Shown here in pieces: positions 31,226-39,943 of a stretch of 41,037 bases of DNA. Numbering within the stretch: position 1 is the stretch's first letter; each line of letters starts with the position of its first letter. Below the pieces are notes generated by a model. That model had not been told where the DNA came from. It did no database searches and was given only the letters and a program-made list of their open reading frames with translations. Made by a program: the position numbers and the translations under genes. This stretch comes from an uncultured Oribacterium sp. (GTDB lineage Bacteria; Bacillota; Clostridia; Lachnospirales; Lachnospiraceae). The stretch is taken from NCBI GenBank assembly GCA_900770445.1, contig CAAGKO010000060.1:1-41037 (forward strand), written 5' to 3'.

Positions 31226-33458
31226 GCTGATTTCCTCCCTCCCGTCGATCGGAATCCTTCACCGACGTATCCATCCCATCCGGAGCCGTCGCATCCGAAA
31301 CCTTCCTGTCTGTATACTTCCGGCCTGCATCCATCGAATCCGCATGCTTCATATCCGCTTGTTTCACGTCCGATGCTTTCCCCTCCACAGAAGCAGCCAT
31401 ATAGTGTCCGCTCTCCAGCAGCTTCTGGTTCTCCGGGGTATCCGGGATCGCCGGCAGATGGATCGTGATCGTCGTGCCTTCATCCGGCTCTGAAACCGCC
31501 ATCAGTCCGTACTGTGCACCGAAGCGGATACGAATTCGATTGTGGACATTCACGAGACCGACACCGGAACCGTGCTTCGGCACCCGTTTTCTCGATTCCT
31601 CATCGTCCTTCAGCAGATTTTCACAGACCTCCGGCGGCATGCCGTAGCCGTTATCGCTCACGGCGATATAGATATCGCCGACCGACATCGCCTGAATCAT
31701 CTGCCTATGCGCACGGCCGCCTGCATTGGCCTCTGCCGCATCCGGCTGCCGGATCTTCCCGGCATCAGCCATCGACACTGCTTCCGAACGCTGGGTCTTC
31801 CCGCTGTCCGCTGTCTTCACGGCCTCCGGCTGCGCGTGCTCTGCAGCAGTACCCGGAGCTGCTGTACCCTGTTCGGCTGCCCCATCCGGGATCAGCCAGC
31901 CGCGGATACGGATCTCGGCATCATCATCCGGATCCATGTCCCCGACGCCGTAATAGATGGCATTTTCGAGGATCGGCTGGATGATGAGCTTGACGCTCAA
32001 GTAGTTCCTGATGTTCTCATCGATGTCGAAGACCACCGAGAAATTATTCTTGTAGCGCACCTTCTGGATATTCATATAGTTTTCCGCGTGCCGGAGCTCC
32101 TGTGCGATCGGAATGATGTTCTTTCCACGGCTCAGACTGATACGGAAAAGGCTCGCAAGCTGCGTCACCATGAAGACGGCATCCCGGTTGTGCTCGCCCT
32201 CGATCATCCAGACGATGGAATCCAGGGTGTTGTAGAGGAAGTGCGGATTGATCTGCGACTGGAGGGCATCCATCTCCGACTTCCGCTTCTCCTCCTGCTC
32301 GACGACGATGTCATCCATCAGCTGATTGATCCGCGTCATGGAGCTTCGAAGCGTCCGTCCGAGATGCTCTACCTCCTCGGAACCACCTACATAGATATCC
32401 GCCGGCACGACATCCCCGCCCTCCATCCGCTTGATGGAGCGGTTCAGCCGGTTCAGCGGCAGGGAGATCTGCCGCGATACGATCTGATTCACGAAGATCA
32501 TGACGAGGAGGGCGATCGACACGAGCAGAATCACGACGAAACGAAGGCTCTCGCCATCGACACCATAGGCACTGGCCGGGATCACGGCGATCATCTTCCA
32601 GCCGGTGTAGGAAACTGAGTTCAGCAGCACCTGGCGACGTGCACCGAGGTAAAGCTCCTGATGGTGGCCATCCTGGTAGTGCGCCTCGTTGATGTTGTTC
32701 TCCGTGAGAATCCCGTAGTTGATCTGCATCTGCTTCGGATGATAGATGAGGCTGCCGCTCGAATCGGTCAGATAGATATACTGACCGCTCGAATCCTGAT
32801 TGATCCGCTCCATCATACGATCGATGGTCGAGTAGTTCATATCGACGAGGAGGACCCCCATGGTCGGGGTACCGTTTTCATAGATTTCGACGGCGCGGCT
32901 CAGGGAGATGACCCAGCGATAGCGGCAGGCCGGATCCAGAAAGAGATTTTCGACGTGCGGGGTGGAAAAATGCAGATTGTCGGTCTTTCGAAGCGCCTCG
33001 GTAAACCAGCTCTGGGTCGTCACATCGAGATTTTCTTTCAGCGTGGCGATCGGAGACGCTGAGATCAGCCGGCCATCCGCCGTAAAGAGCGCCATACTGA
33101 CGAGGTGCTCGAGGTGTGCCTCATAGATGAGGTCCATCTCACGATCGATGCTGTCCGTGCTGAGGTCTGCATTTTTGATAACATTATAGTAGACCGCATC
33201 CGAGATGCGGCGCATGTTGGCGAGGTAGTCCTCGAGATTGACGACAGACTGCTGCACGATCTGTTCGGTGGACTCCACGGAGCTCGTCCGCATACGGCGT
33301 GCGAACAGCTGATAGAGGACCAGCCCCAGGATCATGAGCAGCACGAAGGAGATGATGGTGAAGGCCATCAGAATCGTTCCCTGAATCGTATGAGGCAAAA
33401 AGCTCCGCTTCGCCTTTTTCCGCTTCTGTTTCGTCTCTTCCGGATGATGTATCTCCAC
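31218..33458 (-). CDS. YesM-type sensor histidine kinase
   Basis: The 746-residue kinase has two membrane segments (about 24-53 and 307-326) enclosing a ~250-residue Cache-like extracellular domain. A HAMP region follows, then the YesM/LytS-type His box QSQINPHFLYNTLDS (His ~406), and an ATPase with N box ILENAIYYG (~497), DNGYGM (~602) and GSGVGL (~630). A low-complexity insert of ~68 residues (about 524-591) splits the ATPase between the N box and the DNGYG motif, and a polar tail of ~65 residues follows it. The start is GTG at 33458, 4 nt behind GGAGGG; a GTG seven codons upstream lacks a binding site. It is paired with the YesN-like regulator upstream. Confidence 0.9.
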   Translation of the reverse strand: MEIHHPEETKQKRKKAKRSFLPHTIQGTILMAFTIISFVLLMILGLVLYQLFARRMRTSSVESTEQIVQQSVVNLEDYLANMRRISDAVYYNVIKNADLSTDSIDREMDLIYEAHLEHLVSMALFTADGRLISASPIATLKENLDVTTQSWFTEALRKTDNLHFSTPHVENLFLDPACRYRWVISLSRAVEIYENGTPTMGVLLVDMNYSTIDRMMERINQDSSGQYIYLTDSSGSLIYHPKQMQINYGILTENNINEAHYQDGHHQELYLGARRQVLLNSVSYTGWKMIAVIPASAYGVDGESLRFVVILLVSIALLVMIFVNQIVSRQISLPLNRLNRSIKRMEGGDVVPADIYVGGSEEVEHLGRTLRSSMTRINQLMDDIVVEQEEKRKSEMDALQSQINPHFLYNTLDSIVWMIEGEHNRDAVFMVTQLASLFRISLSRGKNIIPIAQELRHAENYMNIQKVRYKNNFSVVFDIDENIRNYLSVKLIIQPILENAIYYGVGDMDPDDDAEIRIRGWLIPDGAAEQGTAAPGTAAEHAQPEAVKTADSGKTQRSEAVSMADAGKIRQPDAAEANAGGRAHRQMIQAMSVGDIYIAVSDNGYGMPPEVCENLLKDDEESRKRVPKHGSGVGLVNVHNRIRIRFGAQYGLMAVSEPDEGTTITIHLPAIPDTPENQKLLESGHYMAASVEGKASDVKQADMKHADSMDAGRKYTDRKVSDATAPDGMDTSVKDSDRREGGNQHV

Positions 33459-33532
33459 TGCACCCTCCTGTTTCTGCACCGCGACGATCGATTCAAGCGA
33501 ACCGATCCGGTTTCACAGCTCTGCTTTTCGTA

Positions 33533-33574
33533 TAAAAACACAAAAGACGCCTGCAGCTGTTCTGCAAAGCGTCT
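33533..33574 (-). terminator. Terminator-like hairpin between regulator and kinase genes
   Basis: The arms AGACGC and GCGTCT, with an inner GCAG/CTGC pair, are followed on the minus strand by TTTGTGTTTTTA. It lies between two genes that belong together, so it probably lowers kinase expression relative to the regulator rather than ending the operon. Confidence 0.55.
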
Positions 33575-33589
33575 CTCATTTCATCGTCA

Positions 33590-35221
33590 TCAGCTCGACG
33601 CGGTGCCGGCATGCTGCTGTGCCTTATACTTCGACGGTGATACGCCGAATTTCTTTTTAAATGCATAGCTGAAATAGTTCGGATCACTGTAGCCGACCGC
33701 TTCGGCGATCACATAGGTTTTCTCATTTTCATCAAGCAACATATGCACCGCCCGATCCATACGGATATCCGTGAGGTAGTTGATGAAGGTCTTTCCCGTC
33801 TCCCGCTTGAAGACCGTCGAGAAGTAGGCTGCGCTGATGCCGAGGAAATCACAGATGCTCTCAACACTCAGATCCTTATCTCTGTAATGCTCATGCACAT
33901 AGGCCTCGGCCTTCGCCACGAAGGTGCGCGTACTGTCGCTGCGCGATACCCGGAGAAGCGCCTGCATCTTATGCGCACTTTCCTTCATCCATGCACGAAG
34001 TGCCTCCAGATCGAAGTGCTGTACCTTCTGGAACAGATCCTCGTCCTTGCCGAATACCTCTTCCATCGATAGATGATTCGCATTTACGAAGCGATGGCCC
34101 TCGGTCACGAGCTCCATCACGAAGAAGCGATACGCCTGCAGCGATGGATTGACCGGTGCCTCCGTACTGAGAAACTGATCGATCTGATGATCGACTTCTT
34201 CCGGCGAATTCAGCTTGATGGCCTTGAACACCGGGTAGAAGCGGTCATCGCTGTCCTCTGCAGGGCTCTCCGCCGGCACCTCCTTCTGGGTCTCCGGCGC
34301 GACCTCCACGATGTTGATCGCCTGTCCGCGGCCATAGATGACGCGGTAGGACACCGCCTCCCGGGCACTCTCGTAGGCCTCCGGCAGGTTCAGAAGATGA
34401 TTGACCGCACGACCGATGCCGGCGGTGATGGTCGCGTTCGACACATGCTTACTGAGGCGACACAGCACCTGACAGTCATCCGTCAGCTTCGTCAGCGCCC
34501 CCGGCTGCTCGAGCTGCACGATCATCACCGTATCACCGAGGTAGGTGAAGAAGCGCGCATGCCACTTCTGATCGAGGTGCTCCTCCCATAGCCGGCGCAC
34601 CGACATCGTGATCAGCAGCGGATTGATGCCCTCCGGTGCGAGCGAGACACTGTTGTGAAGAATCACCACACCGAAGTACGGACCATCGAGGCTGATCTGA
34701 TAATCCATCATATCGCGACTGAGCGAATTCGCCGGCTCGCGTCCCTCGATGAGCGCCGTGCAGAAATTTTCCTGCAGGATCGGCAGACTCTCCATATAAT
34801 AGTTTTTCAGCATGTTGATGTTCTGCTTCTCGTCGAACTCCTGATCCAGCGATGCGTGGATGCGCTCGAACACGGCAGAGAGCTCATCCGCATCGATCGG
34901 CTTCAGGATGTACTCCTCGGCCTCCAGACGGATGGCCTCCTTCGCATACTCGAACTGGTCGAAGCCGGAGAAGATGATGATTTTGATAGTCGGATACTGC
35001 TCCTTCAGACGCCGGCTGAGCTCGAGTCCGTCCATGAACGGCATCTTGATGTCCGTCATGACGACGTCCGGCTGCTCCTCCTCGGCCATCTCCAGCGCTT
35101 CCAGTCCGTTGTGGGCATAGCCCTGCACCGTGAAGCCGAGCTTCTCCCAGTCCATCTTCCGGATGATCACCTGGATGACATCCTCCTCATCATCCACCAG
35201 CATCACTCTGTACTTGTTCAA
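33590..35221 (-). CDS. YesN-type response regulator (REC plus AraC helix-turn-helix)
   Basis: The 543-residue protein has an N-terminal receiver domain with Asp10-Asp11, the phosphoacceptor Asp57 (MTDIKMPFMDG) and YILKPID. A ~300-residue middle follows, then an AraC-type DNA-binding domain near 440-535 (LSVESICDFLGISAAYFSTVFKRETGKTF, VGYSDPNYFSYAFKKKFGVSPSKYK). It starts with TTG at 35221, supported by GGGAGG 6 nt upstream; no ATG gives a normal receiver N-terminus. It should be phosphorylated by the adjacent kinase and activate sugar uptake genes, mglBAC being the natural candidate. Confidence 0.93.
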   Translation of the reverse strand: MNKYRVMLVDDEEDVIQVIIRKMDWEKLGFTVQGYAHNGLEALEMAEEEQPDVVMTDIKMPFMDGLELSRRLKEQYPTIKIIIFSGFDQFEYAKEAIRLEAEEYILKPIDADELSAVFERIHASLDQEFDEKQNINMLKNYYMESLPILQENFCTALIEGREPANSLSRDMMDYQISLDGPYFGVVILHNSVSLAPEGINPLLITMSVRRLWEEHLDQKWHARFFTYLGDTVMIVQLEQPGALTKLTDDCQVLCRLSKHVSNATITAGIGRAVNHLLNLPEAYESAREAVSYRVIYGRGQAINIVEVAPETQKEVPAESPAEDSDDRFYPVFKAIKLNSPEEVDHQIDQFLSTEAPVNPSLQAYRFFVMELVTEGHRFVNANHLSMEEVFGKDEDLFQKVQHFDLEALRAWMKESAHKMQALLRVSRSDSTRTFVAKAEAYVHEHYRDKDLSVESICDFLGISAAYFSTVFKRETGKTFINYLTDIRMDRAVHMLLDENEKTYVIAEAVGYSDPNYFSYAFKKKFGVSPSKYKAQQHAGTASS

Positions 35222-35343
35222 TGTAAACCTCCCTCCGCCATCACATCCTGTCCGCATCCCGGAAAGCACATCTCCTCCCGCATACGGCCGAAACGCACCG
35301 GCTCCGAAGCTGCGCTTCGTTTCACCATCACGAAGCGCTATGC

Positions 35344-35742
35344 TCAGTCCTCTACCTTCTGATGATGGTCGAGATTTCCGTACTTATCTTCGATTTTCTT
35401 AAAACGATAGAAGGTCACCGCGATGGAGAGAATCATAAACAGAAGGCCCATCAGACCATCATACTGACTCACCACCTCCATCACGAAGATGCAGGCACCG
35501 AACATCAGCACGAGGATGCCCATCTCACGGGTATACGGCAGCAGATTCTCCTCTTTCACCTTTCCCCATTCTTTCGGACGGATAAAATCCGGATCATGGA
35601 AAACAAGCAGCTTCACGGCGCAGTAGATCACCAGCACACCGAGTACGAGCTGCACACCGTGCTGGCTGAGGAAAAAGGCGACCGGATCGTTCGTCACCGG
35701 ATTCGAAGCGGTCTGTGCAAGCAGTGTCATGTTATATGTCAT
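35344..35742 (-). CDS. Small membrane protein of unknown function
   Basis: This 132-residue protein has three predicted membrane segments (about 29-48, 74-91 and 97-114) and a polar, histidine-containing C-terminus (NLDHHQKVED). It was not recognised. The ATG follows AGAGAGG. It lies between mglC and the response regulator in the same direction, about 120 nt before the regulator, so it may belong to the sensing operon. Confidence 0.65.
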   Translation of the reverse strand: MTYNMTLLAQTASNPVTNDPVAFFLSQHGVQLVLGVLVIYCAVKLLVFHDPDFIRPKEWGKVKEENLLPYTREMGILVLMFGACIFVMEVVSQYDGLMGLLFMILSIAVTFYRFKKIEDKYGNLDHHQKVED

Positions 35743-35790
35743 AGAAACCTCTCTTTAACTGTGTTTGGTCGTGGGGCAGCCCCCGAACGT

Positions 35791-35827
35791 TTATCTTAAG
35801 ATAATCTTCATGGGGGGTCAGACCCCC
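35791..35827. promoter_or_regulatory. Two adjacent perfect palindromes
   Basis: TTATCTTAAGATAA (35791-35804) and GGGGGTCAGACCCCC (35813-35827, single-base centre) lie between the mglC terminator and the small membrane protein. They sit where the promoter of the regulator/kinase genes would be, but no clear -35/-10 pair was found. Confidence 0.35.
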
Positions 35828-35850
35828 TTACGAAATTCTTAAGGTCGATA

Positions 35851-35881
35851 CAAAAATGGACTGTGGCAATCGCCACAGCCC
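35851..35881 (-). terminator. mglBAC terminator
   Basis: GGGCTGTGGC and GCCACAGTCC form a 10-bp stem with one wobble and a four-base loop, followed on the minus strand by ATTTTTG. It lies about 30 nt behind mglC. Confidence 0.85.
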
Positions 35882-35912
35882 ATATTATAGACGATAGAAA
35901 TCGTTCGCTCAA

Positions 35913-36917
35913 TTACTTCTTCTGTACGTACTTTCTGATATCGAGAGAAATTGCGACGAAGATAACGATACCGATCGCGATGTACTGAGAGTTTGCATCG
36001 ACACCGAGGAACTGAAGAGCAACCTTCAGGAGCTCGAGGACGGCAACACCGATGATGGCGGATGAAACCTTACCACGACCACCAGTTACAGATACACCAC
36101 CGAGGGCGCAGGCTGCGATACCTTCCATCTCGTAGGAAAGACCCGTATTGATGGATGCACCACCGGCCTTTGCACCGAGCATGAAACCTGCCATTGCGAA
36201 GAAAGCAGATGCCTTCGCATAGATGAGAACGAGTGTAAGCTTTACAGGAACACCGGCAACCTCTGCGGCCTGTGCATTGCCACCGATGGCATACATGTAC
36301 TTACCATGACGGGTCATGTTGTAGATGAACCAGGTGATCGCTGACATGGCGATGGCCATCCAGATCAGGAAGCTCAGGCCCAGGAAACGACCGGTAGAGA
36401 ACATGGTATAGCCGGTGACATAACCACCAAGCGGTGTTGCGCCGGTGTAGATCAGACCGAGACCATAGATGATCTCCATCATCGCCAGTGTGGAAATGAA
36501 TGGAGGAACACTCAGATAAGCGATAAACCATCCGGTGATGGCACCGAAGCATCCGCAGATGATCATGACGACCAGTAATACCAGGAACGGATTCATCGGT
36601 GTGATGTTTGCCAGGAAGCCTTCCTTAAAGAAACGGCCTGCATAATCCTGCTTCTGAAGAAGTGTACCGGCGATACATGCACCGAAGCCGACCATACGTC
36701 CACCGGAAAGATCACATCCTCCGGTGATAACGCAGCCTGAAATACCGAGCGCGATAACCAGTCTGTAGGACATGTTTGCGAGGAGGTTCAGGAAGTTGTT
36801 TGGAGTTAAGAAGTTCTTCGTTGTTAATCCTGTGTAGATAACGAGGATGAACATAACGATGATAACACCGTTGTTAATGAGAAAATCCGTGATTTTCTTT
36901 TTCTGTGACTTTTGCAT
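35913..36917 (-). CDS. mglC: Galactose/methyl-galactoside-type ABC permease
   Basis: The 334-residue permease of the BPD_transp_2 family has about ten membrane segments. Motifs shared with MglC are GGCDLSGGRMVGFGACIAGTLLQ, FISTLAMMEIIYGLGLIYTG, YAIGGNAQAAEVAGVPV and EGIAACALGGVSVTGGRGKV. The start ATG follows AAAGGGGAAA. It follows mglA by 31 nt and makes the membrane channel of the importer. Confidence 0.95.
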   Translation of the reverse strand: MQKSQKKKITDFLINNGVIIVMFILVIYTGLTTKNFLTPNNFLNLLANMSYRLVIALGISGCVITGGCDLSGGRMVGFGACIAGTLLQKQDYAGRFFKEGFLANITPMNPFLVLLVVMIICGCFGAITGWFIAYLSVPPFISTLAMMEIIYGLGLIYTGATPLGGYVTGYTMFSTGRFLGLSFLIWMAIAMSAITWFIYNMTRHGKYMYAIGGNAQAAEVAGVPVKLTLVLIYAKASAFFAMAGFMLGAKAGGASINTGLSYEMEGIAACALGGVSVTGGRGKVSSAIIGVAVLELLKVALQFLGVDANSQYIAIGIVIFVAISLDIRKYVQKK

Positions 36918-36948
36918 TTTATTTCCCCTTTATTCTATCGAATCAGAA

Positions 36949-38457
36949 TCAGAACTGCGTTGCGAAGGACATTACCTTCTCCTGCGTCATCTCTTCCTTC
37001 TGATCAATCTCACCTGTGATCTTACCATTACACATTACATATACACGATCGGCCATACCGAGAAGCTCCGGCATTTCGGAGGAAATCATGATGATCGACT
37101 TACCCTGATCGGCGAGCTGCTCCATGATCTCATAAATCTCGTGCTTGGCACCGACGTCGATACCTCTGGTCGGCTCATCCATGATCAGGATTTCCGGATC
37201 ATTTGCGAGCCATCTCGATACGATAACCTTCTGCTGGTTACCACCGGAGAGGTTCTCGATATGCTGCTGCATACTCGGTGTCTTAATCGAAAGCTGCTTG
37301 ATACTGTCATCTACGATCTTATTGATCGTCGGGTGATCCAGGATGAAGCCCGCCTTCAGGTGCTTGTTGTAAATGGAAATACCCGTGTTATCCTTGATGG
37401 ACAGGCATCCGAAGATACCATTACCACGACGGTCCTCGGTGATCATACCGAGACCTGCATCCATCGCGTCTCTCGAGCGCTTGATCTTCACTTCCTTGCC
37501 ATGCATTTTGATGGTTCCGGAAGCGAGATGACGGATACCGAAGAGGCCCTCCATGAGCTCGGTTCTCTGTGCACCGACCAGTCCACCGAAACCGAGGATC
37601 TCACCCTTACGGATGTTGAAGCTGCAATCCTGGAAGGACTTCGCATGAATCGAGGAAAGATGCTCTGCCTCGAGGATGACGTCGCCGATCTCATGTACGT
37701 GATCCGGATATACCTTCGTAAGCTCACGGCCTACCATCTTCGCGATGATATCGTCGGTGCTCATCTCGGCTGCCGGCCAGGTACCGACATAGGTACCATC
37801 TCGCATGACAGTGATGTCATCGGCGATTCGCTTGATCTCATCCATCTTATGAGAGATGTAGATCATCGCAACGCCTTTATCACGCAGCTGGTTCATAACC
37901 TTGAAGAGGAAATCTACTTCCTTATCGGAAAGCGAGGAGGTCGGCTCATCGAAGATGATGACTCTCGCCTCATGCGAAACCGCCTTCGCGATCTCGACCA
38001 TCTGCATCTGTCCGATGGAGAGCGAGCCGAGCAGCGCCTTCGGATTATAGTCGAGGCCCAGCTCCTTCAGCCAGCGATCGGTCTCTTCGAACATCTTCTT
38101 GTGATCGATCACCTGTAAAGGACCATACTTATGTACCGGGAAACGTCCCATGTACATATTCTCCGCGATGTTACGTGCCGGTATCGGCTGCAGCTCCTGA
38201 TGCACCATGGCAACACCCTTCGCCATCGCATCATCCGGGTCTGTAATCGTCGTCTTCTCGCCATCCAGGTAGATTTCACCCTCATCCATGTGATAGATAC
38301 CGAAAAGGCACTTCATCAGTGTGGACTTTCCGGCACCATTCTCTCCCATGAGTGCGTGAACTGTACCCGGGCGAACAGCGAGGTTAGCGTGATCCAGCGC
38401 TTTTACACCGGGGAATGACTTACACACATTCCGTAATTCCAGTTTATACTCCGCCAT
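36949..38457 (-). CDS. mglA: Galactose/methyl-galactoside-type ABC ATPase (two domains)
   Basis: The 502-residue protein holds two fused ABC domains, as in MglA/RbsA. The first has GENGAGKST, LSIGQMQMVEIAKA and FDEPTSSL. The second has a degenerate Walker A (FGGLVGAQRTELME), LSGGNQQKVIVSRWL and MDEPTRGIDVG. A non-canonical second P-loop is normal in this family. The ATG at 38457 lies 4 nt behind GGAGGGC; a TTG four codons earlier would overlap that binding site. Confidence 0.96.
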   Translation of the reverse strand: MAEYKLELRNVCKSFPGVKALDHANLAVRPGTVHALMGENGAGKSTLMKCLFGIYHMDEGEIYLDGEKTTITDPDDAMAKGVAMVHQELQPIPARNIAENMYMGRFPVHKYGPLQVIDHKKMFEETDRWLKELGLDYNPKALLGSLSIGQMQMVEIAKAVSHEARVIIFDEPTSSLSDKEVDFLFKVMNQLRDKGVAMIYISHKMDEIKRIADDITVMRDGTYVGTWPAAEMSTDDIIAKMVGRELTKVYPDHVHEIGDVILEAEHLSSIHAKSFQDCSFNIRKGEILGFGGLVGAQRTELMEGLFGIRHLASGTIKMHGKEVKIKRSRDAMDAGLGMITEDRRGNGIFGCLSIKDNTGISIYNKHLKAGFILDHPTINKIVDDSIKQLSIKTPSMQQHIENLSGGNQQKVIVSRWLANDPEILIMDEPTRGIDVGAKHEIYEIMEQLADQGKSIIMISSEMPELLGMADRVYVMCNGKITGEIDQKEEMTQEKVMSFATQF

Positions 38458-38487
38458 TTTGCCCTCCAAGCATTAAATAATGGGTTT

Positions 38488-38525
38488 AAAAAACGGGTGG
38501 GGCGCAGCTCGTGCACCCGCACCCA
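38488..38525 (-). terminator. Internal hairpin between mglB and mglA
   Basis: On the minus strand a GC-rich stem (GGGTGCGGGTGCAC / GCTGCGCCCCACCC, imperfect) is followed by TTTTTTAAA. This arrangement usually keeps binding-protein mRNA in excess over the ATPase and permease. Confidence 0.7.
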
Positions 38526-38562
38526 TTCTATATACTACTTTAATTCTTACGAACCTTTCGGA

Positions 38563-39678
38563 TTAACCAAGAGATGCAAGAACGTCGTCAACGTTGTCGC
38601 TGGTTACCTTTACGTAATCGCAGCCGATGTAGTGCTCATTGTCGCCGCCGGTGATGTACTTAACAGCTGCATCTGCTGCGGAGTGAGACTGAGAAATGTG
38701 ATCGTTGAATACAGTACCGGTCTGCTTGCCAGCCTTAACGTTGTCACAAGCCTCCTGAAGAGCATCAACACCTACAAGGTAAACGTCTGTACCAACGGTC
38801 TCGCCTGCTGCCTCGATTGCCTGCAGAGCGCCGAGAGCCATCGCATCGTTGTTACAGAAAACAACCTCGATGTCCTTGCCGTGCTGTGCAAGAGAGTTTG
38901 CAACGAGAGACTGTGCCTGCGCCTGATCCCAGTTACCAACCTGATCGTCAAGCTCCTCAACCTCGATGCCGGCATCCTTCAGAGCCTTTACAGAGAACTC
39001 TGTTCTGTACTGCGCATCTACGTTCTCCGGGTCACCCTCGATCATGATGTAGGAAACCTTGCCATCGCCGTTGATATCGCCGTGGTTGTCGAGGTCAGCG
39101 ATGATCTCGCCCTGCATGGTTCCGGACTGACGAGCGTCACATCCTACGTAGCAGACCTTCATGTTCTCATCTGCCCATCTCTGCTCTTCCTGAGCATCCG
39201 GCTCTCTGTTGATGTATACGAGCGGAATGTTTGCTGCGGTTACCATATCAGTGATGGTTGCTGCGGAAGAAGAGTTAACCGGGTTGATGATGAGACAGTC
39301 AACACCCTTGGTGATGAAGTTCTGAATCTGGTTGGTCTGTGTAGCCTGGTCGTTTGCACCATCCATGATCTCGATGTTCTCTGCCTTGAAGCCGAGGGAT
39401 ACGAGATAGTCCTGAAGCTCATTTCTGAAAAGGGTCATGAAGTTATCAGAGAACTGATAGATACATACGCCGACCTTCTTATCGGAAAGATCCGCATCCG
39501 TTGCAGCTGCGGCTGCCTCAGTTGCTGCCTCGGAAGCTGCCTCTGTAGCAGCTGCTGTGGTCTCTGCTGCTGCAGTAGTAGCTACTGCAGTGGTCTCTGC
39601 CGGCTTCGAGCTGCCACATCCTGCGAGCATCGAAACTGCCATTGCTGAAACGGTAAGTAAGCTAAGTGCCTTCTTCAT
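38563..39678 (-). CDS. mglB: MglB-like galactose/glucose-binding lipoprotein
   Basis: The 371-residue protein has a lipoprotein signal (SMLAGCGSS), a long Ala/Thr/Glu-rich linker to about residue 62, and an MglB-like fold. It keeps the calcium loop (DINGDGKVSYIMIEG), the SDNFM start with Asp and Phe ligands, NWDQAQ (Trp), CNNDAMALGA, GVDAL and FNDH. The position of MglB's His ligand is Asn here (DPENVDAQYRT), so sugar preference may differ from the second copy, which keeps His. AGGAGG lies 11 nt before the ATG. It heads the mglBAC importer operon. Confidence 0.93.
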   Translation of the reverse strand: MKKALSLLTVSAMAVSMLAGCGSSKPAETTAVATTAAAETTAAATEAASEAATEAAAAATDADLSDKKVGVCIYQFSDNFMTLFRNELQDYLVSLGFKAENIEIMDGANDQATQTNQIQNFITKGVDCLIINPVNSSSAATITDMVTAANIPLVYINREPDAQEEQRWADENMKVCYVGCDARQSGTMQGEIIADLDNHGDINGDGKVSYIMIEGDPENVDAQYRTEFSVKALKDAGIEVEELDDQVGNWDQAQAQSLVANSLAQHGKDIEVVFCNNDAMALGALQAIEAAGETVGTDVYLVGVDALQEACDNVKAGKQTGTVFNDHISQSHSAADAAVKYITGGDNEHYIGCDYVKVTSDNVDDVLASLG

Positions 39679-39738
39679 AATAATCCAATCCTCCTATGAT
39701 TGTTTATCTTGACGGGACTCCCCCGTCCTTTTGATCAT

Positions 39739-39767
39739 ATTATATGAAGATGTTATGGCTGATAGAA
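39739..39767 (-). promoter_or_regulatory. Probable mglB promoter
   Basis: TATAAT (39739-39744) has a weak -35 TTCTAT (39762-39767) 17 bp away on the minus strand. The weak -35 suits activator control. Inverted AGAGAATC / GATTCTCT copies at 39769-39776 and 39826-39833 lie just upstream and could bind the YesN-like regulator. Confidence 0.45.
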
Positions 39768-39943
39768 TAGAGAATCCTTCTTTTCATCTTGAAAATTCTT
39801 CGATTCCTTTGTTTATTTTTTCTTAGATTCTCTCTGCTTTTCTTTTTGCTTTCATGCAATTTGCGATTAATCACTTTAAAAATCAGCAGATTTTCAAAGT
39901 TTTTCCGTAAAAACCACCATAACAGAACCCAGGAGGGCTGCCA

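Noticed and set aside
36847..38118. Plus-strand frame of 423 codons opposite mglA
   Set aside because: mglA on the other strand has all ABC motifs; this frame has none and no binding site.
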